Assembly: GCA_043745295.1 (NCBI GenBank)
Contig: JAYTTN010000714.1
Location: forward strand, 43,101 to 107,100
Source: JALHQU01 sp043745295
Lineage (GTDB): Bacteria > Planctomycetota > Planctomycetia > Gemmatales > Gemmataceae
Length of the DNA: 64,000 nt
Direction of reading: 5' to 3'
This document shows, piece after piece, positions 1 to 9,137 of this stretch. A model generated the notes under the pieces. It saw only the letters and a program-made list of their open reading frames with translations, did no database searches and was not told the origin of the DNA. A program made the translations under genes and the position numbers. Positions within the stretch are counted from its first letter, which is position 1. Each line of letters begins with the position of its first letter.

Positions 1-1324
1 TCCAGCCTCGCCTCGGCCACCGCACGCTGGGCTTGCAGCACCCGCAGGTACTCGAACTGCCCGCCCTGGAACGCCTTCAACGACAGTTGGTATGTCCGTT
101 CGGCCTTCGGCAGGATCACGGACTTGTACTTCTCGGCTCGCTGCCGGGCGGCCGCGTAGGTGCCGAACGCCGTGGCCAGCCGCCCGACGAGGTCGTTCTG
201 GACGCGGCCCACCTCGCTGACCGCCTCGCCGACCTGGGCCTTCGCCGCGAAGATGTTGCCCTGATTGCGATTCCACAGCGGCACCGGGATACTCGCCGCG
301 ATCACCCAGTCGTTCGACTTGTTCTGATTCTGGCGGACGTATCCGGTGCCAACCGTCACGTTCGGGATCGGCTCGACCGTGGCCCGCTTCAGCACCAGTT
401 GCGCTCGTTCGACGCCGATCTGGGCCGACCGTAGGTCCGGGTGGACGCCGAGGACGTAGTTCCGCAGCCGCTCCAAGTCGTAGTCCGGCAGCGGGAGTTC
501 GAGGTCGCCAGTAACTTTGGTGAACGGAAGGTCGTCCACGCCGACGCTTGCGGCCAGCCGGCGGAATGCGGCGGGTAACGATTTGGCGGTGGCGTCGAGT
601 TCGGCCCGGTAGCGTTCCAGATCGACCTCCAGTTGCACCACGTCCAGTTCGCTGCCCTCTTTCGCCTTGAGAAGCTTGTTGGCGTTCTCGACGGACTGCT
701 CGGCCAGGGTGATGAGTTGCCCCAGGATGTCGGCGCGGCGCTGGAGCGTGACCACCTCGTAGTAGTTTTGCCGCACTTCGGTGAAAAGCCGGTATCGCTC
801 GGCCACCACCCGCAGCGTGGCCTGATCGACCTCCTTGAGGGCGGCGGCTTTAGACAGCCCCAGCTTGTTCCCCGTCACGATCTCCTGGCTGAAGTGCGGC
901 GCAGTCCAGATTCCGCCCGGCCCGGTGCGGTCGCCGAGTTCATCGCCTGTGACGGAAAGGGTCGGGTTCGGGTACAGCCCAGCCTGGATTGCTCGGCCCC
1001 GCGCCGTCTCGACCGCCCACCCGACCTGGGCGAGCCGGGGGTTCCGTTCGAGCGTCAAGGCGGTCAGTAGCGGCAGCCCCAGCGGCGGGGGCGTCGATGA
1101 CCCCGTCGCGTCTGCATTCCCGCTGGGCGGTCTGGGGGCTGGCAACTTCCCGCCCTCCTTCCCACTCGCCGGGTCTTCCCGATACCCGGCCTGGACGACG
1201 GCAAGGGCGGCGGGTCGTGGGGCAGCTGCAGTGGCCGCGACCGGATCGGGCGGACGTGTCACCGCACACCCGGCCAGTCCGGCGAGTGCCACCCGACCAG
1301 TAGCATCATGTAGTTCTTCGTCAT
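1..1324 (-). CDS. TolC/CzcC-type outer-membrane efflux lipoprotein, 3' end off window, probable frameshift
   Basis: Outer-membrane channel of a tripartite metal efflux system. The minus strand is open from about 1293 to the window edge and reads as a TolC-family protein: a lipobox-like LAGLAGC, the repeat-start motif ALTLERNPRLAQVG, the second-repeat segment PVPLWNRNQGNIFAAKAQ, and long helical stretches. The natural start is the ATG at 1324, preceded by GGAGG, giving MTKNYMMLLVG. After 11 codons that frame runs into a stop at 1259. One extra G in the GGG run (1292-1294) would join it directly to VALAGLAGC, making a textbook lipoprotein signal. So there is either a one-base deletion or a sequencing error; a GTG start inside the signal is the alternative. 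It is last in the efflux operon transcribed from 9072. Confidence 0.8.
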
Positions 1325-1452
1325 GTCACTTGCCTCCGCGTCCTGCGTGTTTGGTTTGGCGATCCATCGCGGCCTAGCTCCGCAGCGAGCGGGTCGGCTC
1401 ACGCCGGCAGCCTGGACGCGAACGGCCCAGGCTGCCAACTGACTACTCGGCA

Positions 1453-1776
1453 CTACTTGCAGCAGTTACCCGACTCGCAGCCGGCGGACGGCTTGCACGT
1501 CTTGGGCTTGGCCTCGACGGTCGGGAGGCAGCAGGACGGGTCGCAGCCCGTCTGGATGCAGCACCGGACGCACTCCTCGCAGCACCCGTCGATGGCGCAG
1601 CAGGCGGCGCACTCGGGGCAGCACCCGCTGCACTCGGGGCAGCAGTCCGCTACCTTGCAGCACGTCTGCTCGGCGGCGACCTGGGCCGGGGACTTCGTGA
1701 ACCCGTCGGCGAGCGTGATCCCCGCCACGGACAGGACGGCGACCAGACAGAGGCCGCTGAACAACTTGAAACGCAT
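1453..1776 (-). CDS. Exported metallothionein-like Cys-rich protein
   Basis: A 107-residue protein with a signal peptide (residues 1-23, hydrophobic core LVAVLSVAGI) and a mature part holding 22 cysteines in about 84 residues. Most are paired, in repeats of the form CCPEC, CCEEC and CC (residues 39-83), followed by a Lys/Pro/Cys tail ending CCK. The start has GGAGAAAG upstream at good spacing. No named family is recognised. The cysteine density and its place inside a heavy-metal efflux operon suggest periplasmic binding of a soft metal such as Cu, Cd, Zn or Hg; this is inference. Disulfide-bonded structure is the alternative. Confidence 0.75.
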   Translation of the reverse strand: MRFKLFSGLCLVAVLSVAGITLADGFTKSPAQVAAEQTCCKVADCCPECSGCCPECAACCAIDGCCEECVRCCIQTGCDPSCCLPTVEAKPKTCKPSAGCESGNCCK

Positions 1777-1861
1777 GATCTTTCTCCAGAACAGATGGTA
1801 AGGTTGGAAACGATGTCACGGGACTTCGGGGAGGCCGACTCGCCTCACGGACCCGTGTCCG

Positions 1862-2245
1862 TTAACACCGCCAAACGCAGTGGAGGATGCGATGCGGGGG
1901 CGACGGGACGGGGATAGCCAAATCGGGACGGAGCCACAGTCGTGGCGCGGCCCGGAAGGCGTCGGCGAAAGTGACGAACACGACCGGCCCAAGATCGACT
2001 TCGGTGCTGACCGGCGGGGGGGGCTTGAGCCAGTCCAGTTCGTAACAACAGCACCGCTGTGGGAAGGTCGGCTCTGGCGTGACCGGCGACGGCTTCTCGC
2101 TGTCTTTACAGCCGCACAGTTCGCAGCAGCCGCCATGCTTGGCGGCGACCGGCGACCCGACGCGGACGGGACAAACGATGCGACACCAGCCCGGCGGTAA
2201 AGCCAGATTGACGCAGCACAGGATCGCCAAAAATCGAAGCGCCAT
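1862..2245 (-). CDS. Small exported Cys-rich protein of unknown function
   Basis: 127 residues: a hydrophobic N-terminus (MALRFLAILCCVNLAL), then clusters GGCCELCGC and QRCCCYE, a Pro-rich middle, and an end of the form PPHRILHCVWRC. GAGG lies upstream of the ATG. It lies in the metal efflux operon and has the same layout as the 181-residue protein at 8527-9072, which also starts with a signal peptide, has CxC/CC clusters and ends in C-x3-RC. The two may be distant paralogues at opposite ends of the operon. Function is unknown; metal binding or sensing in the envelope is a guess from context. Confidence 0.65.
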   Translation of the reverse strand: MALRFLAILCCVNLALPPGWCRIVCPVRVGSPVAAKHGGCCELCGCKDSEKPSPVTPEPTFPQRCCCYELDWLKPPPPVSTEVDLGPVVFVTFADAFRAAPRLWLRPDLAIPVPSPPHRILHCVWRC

Positions 2246-2436
2246 ACCGAAGCCTCATTTCGCCGGGCAGATTAAGCCAGCGCCGCCGACGAATACCGCG
2301 TCATCCCGGCGGACCCTTTTGGGTCCATACCCCATGTGAATCTTCACCCCGCCCCACCGGCACCGGGAGAGGCGGGACTGACGACACTGTTTCTTTCCTG
2401 CCGGACACACAACATCGTCACCCCGAGCGGGTCAGG

Positions 2437-2775
2437 TCACGTCTTCGGCTTGGCGGTGAAGCTCCCGCCCGGCCCTTCGAGCTTGGTCGGCTCGTAGCCA
2501 GCCTTATCGACCGCCTCCCACAGCGACCGGGGCGACATCACGGCCCCCTGCTTGGGCGTCACGATGAGCAGCTTGGCCTTGATGTCCACCTTCACCTCGC
2601 CCACGCCCGGCACGGCGTACAGCTTGTCGCCGGCCTTCTTCGCGCACGACATGCAGTCCAGGCCGGGGACGGTCAGCTTGGTCGGCACCGGGTCGGCTGG
2701 CGGCTGCCCGCTTACGAAGGCCGGAACGCTCACCGCCGCGAGCGCGACCACCAGAAATCGGTTCAACATCCGCAT
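2437..2775 (-). CDS. Exported heavy-metal-associated (HMA) domain protein
   Basis: A MerP/CopZ-like single HMA domain behind a signal peptide. The metal-binding motif appears as GLDCMSCAKKAGDKL (GMxCxxC type), followed by the ferredoxin-like beta-alpha-beta segment VPGVGEVKVDIKAKLLIV and the closing AVDKAGYEP. An upstream in-frame ATG at 2823 exists, but the ATG at 2775 has AAGGAG seven bases before it and yields a clean signal peptide (MRMLNRFLVVALAAVSVPAFVSG), so I use 2775. Periplasmic MerP-like proteins hand soft metals to a membrane pump. Here it sits between pump and channel genes, so a chaperone feeding the RND complex is likely. Confidence 0.85.
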   Translation of the reverse strand: MRMLNRFLVVALAAVSVPAFVSGQPPADPVPTKLTVPGLDCMSCAKKAGDKLYAVPGVGEVKVDIKAKLLIVTPKQGAVMSPRSLWEAVDKAGYEPTKLEGPGGSFTAKPKT

Positions 2776-2874
2776 TTCGGACTCCTTCCAGAAGAATCGA
2801 CACATCTCCTCGATGTCTCGCAATGATGTTCCCAGACCGGCCCCGCCGCCCGCTCCGCGAGGCGGGCCGGTTGA

Positions 2875-3084
2875 CTATTTCGCCTCGCCCGTCGCTTCGG
2901 ACGGAGGCGTCGGAGGGCGTCTCGACACCTCCCGGCAGGCCGGGGCGACCACCCCCGCCGGACCATCACGGGCCGACGCCACCCCGCACCCGCACAGACA
3001 CCCGCCCTGCATCGGCAGCAGCAGCCCCATCACCACAAGGGCGACCCGCCGCGAACTCGGACTCCGTGGGACCGGCAGCTTCAT
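2875..3084 (-). CDS. Small putative lipoprotein
   Basis: 69 residues with a basic, hydrophobic N-terminus and a lipobox-like LPMQGGC at about residue 29, followed at once by LCGCG. The start ATG has AGAGGA upstream. The rest is low in recognisable features and ends EATGEAK. It lies in line with the efflux operon between the HMA protein and the larger lipoprotein. No family is recognised. Confidence 0.55.
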   Translation of the reverse strand: MKLPVPRSPSSRRVALVVMGLLLPMQGGCLCGCGVASARDGPAGVVAPACREVSRRPPTPPSEATGEAK

Positions 3085-3170
3085 GGTGTTCCTCTGGTTG
3101 ACCGCCTGGCCGTTGGGGACGAGTTCGGACCCTCGCCCCCTTCACACAGGCCGGGCCGCGTGGCGGCGGC

Positions 3171-3575
3171 CTACTTCTTCTCGCCCTTCGCCTCGGGCGG
3201 CAGGGCCGGCGGCTCCTTGCCGTACTTGGCCTTGTAGGCGGCGGCGAACTTCTCGGCCCGCTTCGGGTTACAGATGAAGCACTGCGACTCGGGCCGTTCG
3301 TGTTCCTTGCACCAGTCGCCCTTCTTCTTGTACTCGGCGGCGACCTTCGCATCGCACTGAGCGCAGTCGTGTTCGGGGACGCCGTGCTCCTTGCACCACC
3401 AGCCGTCGGCGGCGTCCTTCTTCTCGCCGTCCTTCTTCTTCTCGGCCACCGCCTTCGGGTCGTCCTTCGGCCCCTCGGCCTTGTCCTTCTGGCCGCACCC
3501 GCTGAGGGCGAGCAGGGCCAGGGCGGGGAACAGGAAGGCGGTCAGCACCGCCGCTCGCAACGTCGTCGTCTTCAT
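3171..3575 (-). CDS. Lipoprotein with two WC-x9-C-x2-C metal-binding-like motifs
   Basis: 134 residues. The signal ends in a lipobox (LSGC, Cys27), followed by a charged Lys/Asp linker. Then come two copies of one motif: WCKEHGVPEHDCAQC (residues 60-74) and WCKEHERPESQCFIC (88-102). Each has Trp-Cys, a His, Pro-Glu and a C-x2-C pair. The C-terminus is Lys/Ala-rich. GAGGAG precedes the start. The RND adaptor encoded two genes upstream (6774-8402) carries the same kind of motif twice, so the two proteins probably bind the same metal or each other in the periplasm. Known: such motifs accompany RND adaptors. Inferred: metal capture and delivery. Confidence 0.8.
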   Translation of the reverse strand: MKTTTLRAAVLTAFLFPALALLALSGCGQKDKAEGPKDDPKAVAEKKKDGEKKDAADGWWCKEHGVPEHDCAQCDAKVAAEYKKKGDWCKEHERPESQCFICNPKRAEKFAAAYKAKYGKEPPALPPEAKGEKK

Positions 3576-3610
3576 CGAGGTCTCCTCTCGTTTGGGATAA
3601 CACCGAACCG

Positions 3611-6600
3611 TTACACCGGGGCCGGCTCTTCACGATGAGTCGCCGCCCCCGCCACCGGAGCCACTTTGCCCCGGAACGCCTCGAACGCTTGGTACAGCAC
3701 CCGAAGCACCAACAGCGACATCACCATCGCGCCGATCACGCCGCCGATCACCACCGTGGCCAGTGGGCGCTGCACCTCGGCCCCCATGCCCGTCGAGAAC
3801 GCCATAGGGACGAACCCCAGGCAGGCCACCAGCGTCGTCATCAGCACGGGCCGTAGCCGGGTGAGTGCGGCCTGCTCGATGGCGTCGGTCAGGGCTACCC
3901 CCCGGTCCCGCAGTTGGCGGACGTAGGAGACGAGGATCATGTCGTCGAGGACCGCCACGCCCGACAGGGCGATGAACCCGATGCCGGCACTGATCGAGAA
4001 CGGCATGTCCCGCAGCCACAGGGCGAAGATGCCGCCGACCCAGGCGAACGGGATGCCCGTGAACACCCGGCAGGCGTCCAGCAGGTTCCCGTAGGTGGCG
4101 TACAGCAGGCCGAAGATCAGCACGAACGCCACCGGCACGACGATCATCAGCCGCAGGCTGGCACGCTCCAGTTGCTCGAACTGCCCGCCCCAAGTGATCG
4201 AGTACCGGCCCGACGGGAGTTGCACCCGCTCGGCCGTCTTCCGCCGGGCCTCGGCCACAAAGCTGCCGAGGTCGCGGCCCCGCACGTTGCAGGTGACGGT
4301 GATCCGCCGCTGGCCCCACTCCCGCTGGATCGTGGACGGCCCCTCCACCACCTGCACGTCGGCCAGCCGGGACAGCGGAATGCGGCCCCCGCTCGGTGTG
4401 GTGACCAGCATGTTGCCGATGGCCTCCGGGCTGGCCCGGTCCCGGTCCGGCAGCCGCACCGCCAGCGGGAACCGCACCTGCCCCTCGACCACCTCGCCGA
4501 GCGGCTTCGCTCCGATGGACTCAACCAGATCGAGGACGGCCTGGGCCGGCACCCCGTGGCGGGCGATCTCGTCCTGCTTGATCTTCACCTGGAGGACCGG
4601 CTGGCCGGTCACCTGCTCGACGTTGATGTCCGCGCTGCCCTGGACCGACTTCAGTACCGCCTCGACCTCCCTGGCCTTCGCCACCAGCACGGCGAAGTCG
4701 TCGCCGTAAATCTTCACCCCCACGTCAGACTTGACCCCCGAAATCATCTCGTTCAGCCTCATCTCGATCGGCTGGGTCATGGCATTTCGCTGGCCGGGCA
4801 TGTCCCGCACCGCCTTCTCGATCAACTCCGTCAACTCGGCCTGGGTGCGGGCCTTCGTCCACTTCTGTCGCGGCTTGAGGGTGATGAACACGTCGGTCAA
4901 CTCCACCCCCATCGGGTCGGTCGCCACCTCGGCGGTGCCGGCCCGGCTCCAGACGTGTTCGACCTCGTCGGGGAACGCGGCGAGTATCGCCTTCTCCATC
5001 TTCGTGTTGGCCCGGACGGACTCCTCCAGGTCGGTCCCGGCCAGCCGCACGACGTTGATGCAGATGGCCCCCTCCGACAGCCGGGGGATGAACTCGGACC
5101 CGAGCCGAGGGGCGATCATCCCGAAGGCGACCATCAGGACCGTCAGGGCGAACCCGACCACCGCCAGCTTGTGGTGCATCGAGAAGTGCATGACCGGGCG
5201 GTACAGGGCCAGGGCCAGCCGCATCAGGAGCGGCTCCCGCTCGGCGACCTTCTTGGGGAGCAGCAGGCTGGCCAGGACCGGCATCAGCGTCATCGACAGG
5301 ATCATCGAGCCGACCAGGGCGAAGATGACGGTCATGGCCATCGGGCGGAACAGCTTTCCCTCGGTCCCCTCCAGCGTCAGGATCGGCAGGTAGACGATCA
5401 TGATGATGAGTTCGCCGAAGAGGGTCGGCTTGCGGACCTCCAGGGCGGCGTCCCGGATGACGGCGAGCTTCCCCCGCTTCTCGGCCTCGCCGTGGCTCAG
5501 GTGGCGGATGCAGTTCTCGACCATCACCACGCTGGAGTCCACCACCATGCCGAAGTCGATGGCTCCGAGGGACAGCAGGCTGGCCGCGACCCCCCACTGG
5601 AGCATCCCGCTGAAGGCGAACAGCATCGACAGCGGGATGGCGAGCGCGACGATCCCCGCCGCCCGCAGGTTGCCCAGGAAGGCGAACAGGACCGCGACGA
5701 CGAACAGCCCGCCCTCGAACAGGTTGTTGCGGACGGTGTGGATGACGTGATCGACCAGTTCCGTCCGGTCGTACACCGGCTCGACCTTCACGTTCGGCGG
5801 CAGGGACGCCTTCACCTCGTCGAGCTTCCGCTTCATCCCCCACGTCACTTCGTGGGTGTTCTCGCCCATCGTCAGGAACCCGAGGCCCAGCACGACCTCG
5901 CCCCTGCCGTCTAGGGTGACCGCCCCCCGCCGGACCTCGTAGCCGACCTCCACGTCGGCCACGTCCCGCACCCGCACGGGCACGCCGTCCTGGGCGGTGA
6001 CAACGATGGCCCCGATCTGCTCGACGTTCGCCGTCCGCCCGACGCCGTGGACGAGCAGCATGTTGCCGCCCTGACTGACACTACCGCCGCCGACGTTGCG
6101 GTTGTTCTTCTGGACGGCCTCGGTCACCTGCTCGAAAGTCAGCCCGTACTTGTGCAAGCGGGCCGGGTCGATGCGGACCTGGTACTGCTTGTCGTACCCG
6201 CCCCAAGTGTTGACCTCGGCGGTGCCGGGGACGGTCCGCATCTTGGGCCGCACCACCCAGTCGTGGACGGTGCGGAGGCTGGTGACATCGTCGCCCTGAC
6301 CGGTCACGACGTAGTGGAACACCTCGCCCAGCCCGGTGGACACCGGCCCCATCTTCGGCCGCTCGACGCCCGCCGGCAGTTGGGCGGTTCCCAACCGTTC
6401 GTTCACGACGGTCCGGGCGAAGTAGATGTCGGTCCCCTCCTCGAAGGTGACCACCACCTGCGACAGCCCGAACTTCGAGATCGACCGGAGCGTCTGAATC
6501 TTCGGCAGCCCGGAGAGCGCCTGCTCGATCGGGAAGGTGATCTGCGTCTCCACCTCCTCCGGGCCGAGGGCCGGGACGATGGTGTTGATCTGCACCTGCA

Positions 6601-6733
6601 CCGGAGTGGTGTCGGGGAAGGCGTCCACGTCGAGCCGCCGCATCGACAGCACCCCGAAGGCGGCGAACGCCACCGCGGCCAGGATGACCAGCAGCCGGTT
6701 CCGCAGCGAGAAGTCGATGATCCACGTCAGCAC
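3611..6733 (-). CDS. Heavy-metal efflux RND pump (CzcA/CusA family)
   Basis: Inner-membrane proton/metal antiporter of a tripartite efflux system. It has 1040 residues, the usual length. It shows the N-terminal transmembrane helix and LDVDAFPDTTPVQVQI segment typical of HME-RND pumps, duplicated periplasmic loops, and 12 predicted membrane helices. The proton-relay helix reads DFGMVVDSSVVMVEN: Asp393, Asp399 and Glu406 are kept, while the usual Gly-Ala after the second Asp is Ser-Ser. The helix-rich C-terminal half includes FSISAGIGFIALSGVAVLDD. It is encoded 40 bp downstream of its adaptor. Substrate cannot be fixed from sequence; divalent Zn/Co/Cd or monovalent Cu/Ag are both possible. Confidence 0.95.
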   Translation of the reverse strand: MLTWIIDFSLRNRLLVILAAVAFAAFGVLSMRRLDVDAFPDTTPVQVQINTIVPALGPEEVETQITFPIEQALSGLPKIQTLRSISKFGLSQVVVTFEEGTDIYFARTVVNERLGTAQLPAGVERPKMGPVSTGLGEVFHYVVTGQGDDVTSLRTVHDWVVRPKMRTVPGTAEVNTWGGYDKQYQVRIDPARLHKYGLTFEQVTEAVQKNNRNVGGGSVSQGGNMLLVHGVGRTANVEQIGAIVVTAQDGVPVRVRDVADVEVGYEVRRGAVTLDGRGEVVLGLGFLTMGENTHEVTWGMKRKLDEVKASLPPNVKVEPVYDRTELVDHVIHTVRNNLFEGGLFVVAVLFAFLGNLRAAGIVALAIPLSMLFAFSGMLQWGVAASLLSLGAIDFGMVVDSSVVMVENCIRHLSHGEAEKRGKLAVIRDAALEVRKPTLFGELIIMIVYLPILTLEGTEGKLFRPMAMTVIFALVGSMILSMTLMPVLASLLLPKKVAEREPLLMRLALALYRPVMHFSMHHKLAVVGFALTVLMVAFGMIAPRLGSEFIPRLSEGAICINVVRLAGTDLEESVRANTKMEKAILAAFPDEVEHVWSRAGTAEVATDPMGVELTDVFITLKPRQKWTKARTQAELTELIEKAVRDMPGQRNAMTQPIEMRLNEMISGVKSDVGVKIYGDDFAVLVAKAREVEAVLKSVQGSADINVEQVTGQPVLQVKIKQDEIARHGVPAQAVLDLVESIGAKPLGEVVEGQVRFPLAVRLPDRDRASPEAIGNMLVTTPSGGRIPLSRLADVQVVEGPSTIQREWGQRRITVTCNVRGRDLGSFVAEARRKTAERVQLPSGRYSITWGGQFEQLERASLRLMIVVPVAFVLIFGLLYATYGNLLDACRVFTGIPFAWVGGIFALWLRDMPFSISAGIGFIALSGVAVLDDMILVSYVRQLRDRGVALTDAIEQAALTRLRPVLMTTLVACLGFVPMAFSTGMGAEVQRPLATVVIGGVIGAMVMSLLVLRVLYQAFEAFRGKVAPVAGAATHREEPAPV

Positions 6734-6773
6734 GGCAGCACCCCCTTACAGCGGGGGCGTCGGTTCGGGCCTG

Positions 6774-8402
6774 TTACTTGCCGCATGTGCAGCCCTCCCC
6801 CAGGTTGTTCTTGAGGAGTTCGGCCCGCAGGGCGGTGCTGCCCTTGGTCACGACCAGTTCGCCCGGCACCACGCCCGCGATGATCTCGGTGTTCTTGCCG
6901 TCCTTGGCCCCGACCCTAACGGTGCGGACGTGGAACACCTTGGGGCTGCCGTCCTTCAGGTAGTCCTTGTCCCGCACGAAGACGACGTGGCAGCACCCCT
7001 CCCACTGGACGGCCTCGGTCGGCACCACGACGGCCTCCTTCTCCTCCCGCAAGACGACCTGACCGGCCCCGAACGTGTTGGCCCGCAGTCGGCCCGCCGG
7101 GTTCTCGACGGCGGCCCGTAGCTTGATCGTGCGGGTCTTCGGGTCGGCCTCGGTGCTGACCCAGGTGATCTTGCCGCGGGTTTCGGCCCCGGCGTCCGGT
7201 TGGAAACGTACTTCCTGGCCGAGGGCGACGAGCTTGGCGTCTTCCAGGCGCAGGTCGAGCGTTACCCACATCCGCCGGGCGTCGGCCACGGTGAACAGCA
7301 GCTTGGCGATGTCCACGACTTCGCCGGCCACCACGTCCCGCGATGTGACCACGCCGTCCATCGGGGCGACCAGGGGCAGCAGGTTCGTCGTCGCCGTTCG
7401 TGCGTCGAGTGCCTTCGCCACGTCCTCGGGGATGGCGAGGAACCGGACCTTCGCCTCCAGTTGCGCCGACGTGAGCTTCTGGAGGTCGGCCTCGTCCAGA
7501 GGCAGCCCGTAGTTGACGAGCGTCTGGCGGGCGGCGTGGAGCCGAATCTCGCCCTCGCGGACGGCGGCTTCGGACTCGCGGACGCGGGCTTCGGGGACGG
7601 CCCCGGCGGAACTGCGGACGCTGGCCACGACCTGAGTCTTCAGTTGGAGCGAGGCGAACGCCTGGAGCAACTCGGTCTTGGCCTTGCCCACCTCGGCGGC
7701 GTCGATCAGGGCCAGCACGTCGCCAGCCTTGACCGCGTCGCCCTGCTGCTTGAAGACCCTCCAGACGCTGCCGGGCAGGCGCGCCGAGAGTCGGGTGATG
7801 CGGGTCTGGTCGTAGCCGACCTCGCCGTTGCCGGCGACGGCCTCGGTGACGGGGGCCGTCCATACCGGCTCGACCTCGATCCCCACCTTGTCGGCGGCTT
7901 CCTTCGAGACGAACTGGATTCGCCGCCGGTGCATCTGGCACTTGCGGTTGTTCTCGGGCCGGTCGGTGAACGCCACCGCCCGCTCGGCCTTGGCGAAGTC
8001 GGCCTTCGTGGGGACCGGCGGGGTCGCCGTCTGGGCGACCTCGGGGTGGCACAGCGGGCATTCGTGGACGCCGAACGGCTTGCACCAGCCTACCGGGGCG
8101 AGCTTCGGCATCAGGTCGGTGTCGCACTCCACGCACACGGACTCGGGGACGCCGTGTTCGGCGCACCAGTCTTCCTTGCCCGGGGGTGCTTCGCCGTTCA
8201 GAGCCGAGAACTTCGGCAGGGTCCAGTCGTGCTGGTAGCCCCAGTAGGCGACCCCGGCCAGCACGGCGAACGTGACGACGGCGGGGATCGCGCCCAGGAC
8301 GGCACCGACGAGTTTCCCGACCGCCGACCGGTGGAGCGTGCGGGTGTGTGACGGCGGGTCCGCCGCCACCTGCGGCGGGCGTTCGAGTACGGTGTCGAGC
8401 AT
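6774..8402 (-). CDS. RND efflux periplasmic adaptor with N-terminal Cys-rich metal motifs
   Basis: Membrane-fusion protein linking the RND pump to the outer-membrane channel. The 542 residues begin with one membrane helix (about 31-53), then two Cys motifs, WCAEHGVPESVCVEC (79-93) and WCKPFGVHECPLC (106-118), then a barrel-sandwich/hairpin core (for example GNGEVGYDQTRITRLSARLP and VVAPMDGVV-type lipoyl halves), a beta-barrel, and a membrane-proximal domain. It ends CTCGK. The start has GGAG nine bases upstream. The Cys modules resemble those of the lipoprotein at 3171-3575. Adaptors of this family usually lack two such modules, so this one may also sense or capture metal. Confidence 0.92.
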   Translation of the reverse strand: MLDTVLERPPQVAADPPSHTRTLHRSAVGKLVGAVLGAIPAVVTFAVLAGVAYWGYQHDWTLPKFSALNGEAPPGKEDWCAEHGVPESVCVECDTDLMPKLAPVGWCKPFGVHECPLCHPEVAQTATPPVPTKADFAKAERAVAFTDRPENNRKCQMHRRRIQFVSKEAADKVGIEVEPVWTAPVTEAVAGNGEVGYDQTRITRLSARLPGSVWRVFKQQGDAVKAGDVLALIDAAEVGKAKTELLQAFASLQLKTQVVASVRSSAGAVPEARVRESEAAVREGEIRLHAARQTLVNYGLPLDEADLQKLTSAQLEAKVRFLAIPEDVAKALDARTATTNLLPLVAPMDGVVTSRDVVAGEVVDIAKLLFTVADARRMWVTLDLRLEDAKLVALGQEVRFQPDAGAETRGKITWVSTEADPKTRTIKLRAAVENPAGRLRANTFGAGQVVLREEKEAVVVPTEAVQWEGCCHVVFVRDKDYLKDGSPKVFHVRTVRVGAKDGKNTEIIAGVVPGELVVTKGSTALRAELLKNNLGEGCTCGK

Positions 8403-8526
8403 GATCTTCGTCTCCGGCGTGTGAGAATGCCGACACGCCCTCGGCGGGGTGCCTGCGGGAGCAATGACGAACGAACGGGTTTACCTAGGACGTGAAGACA
8501 TCACGCCCGGTCGCGGTAGAAGTGAG

Positions 8527-9072
8527 TTAGCAGCGGAGGACGGTGCAGGAGATGGCGAGCAGGTGGCCGGACGGGGGCGGGAGGGGCAGCAAGGCTACGG
8601 CGTGCCGCGACGGCGTGAATCCGCCGAACACGGAGTCCGCAGCGGCGGGCAGCAGTTGATCGAGGACGTGCCGGTCGTCAACCGAGGTGCGTTCGGCCGC
8701 CGGCTGTGGGCCGTCCTGGGCGACGACAAGCGGGATGTGCTTGCACTGGCACGGCTGCCCGTGCGCGATCACTGGATCGGAGTCGGCGGGGGGAGCCTGG
8801 GTAGACGCGGCGTCAGACGGGTCGTCGCTTGCGCGGCGGCACGAACACCGCTTCTCGGACGCGCAGACCTGCCGGCCGCTGCCGTCAACCGCCCCGCGAG
8901 GTTGGACACCCTGATCGGGGACGCCTTCGTCCTGGCAACAGGTGCAAGTCGTCCAGAATGCGTCGATGCACACGCGGCCCTTCGGGCTGATGCAGAGCGA
9001 GAACGCCGGGCCGGCGATCGTCGCCGTGGCCTGCGTTAGCAGTAGCATCAGGGAAAGGATTCGCCGCGTCAC
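8527..9072 (-). CDS. Exported Cys-rich protein, first gene of the efflux operon
   Basis: 181 residues from a GTG start with GGAGG upstream. The signal peptide is MTRRILSLMLLLTQATATIAG, and the mature protein has scattered cysteine clusters (CTCC, CASEKRCSC, CQC) and ends SCTVLRC. No family is recognised. Its layout echoes the 127-residue protein at 1862-2245. As the first gene of the operon it could be an envelope metal sensor or scavenger, but nothing in the sequence proves this. Confidence 0.6.
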   Translation of the reverse strand: MTRRILSLMLLLTQATATIAGPAFSLCISPKGRVCIDAFWTTCTCCQDEGVPDQGVQPRGAVDGSGRQVCASEKRCSCRRASDDPSDAASTQAPPADSDPVIAHGQPCQCKHIPLVVAQDGPQPAAERTSVDDRHVLDQLLPAAADSVFGGFTPSRHAVALLPLPPPSGHLLAISCTVLRC

Positions 9073-9137
9073 AGCCTTCCAGCCTCCCGCACAGGTCTCA
9101 TCCGTCGGTGGACAGCTCGATGCTCCCCAACCCGACC

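Noticed and set aside
3914..5914. Very long plus-strand open frame antisense to the RND pump gene
   Set aside because: Its translation is rich in His, Arg, Gln, Asp and Pro with no hydrophobic segments, as expected of antisense in GC-rich DNA. The minus strand encodes a clear pump.
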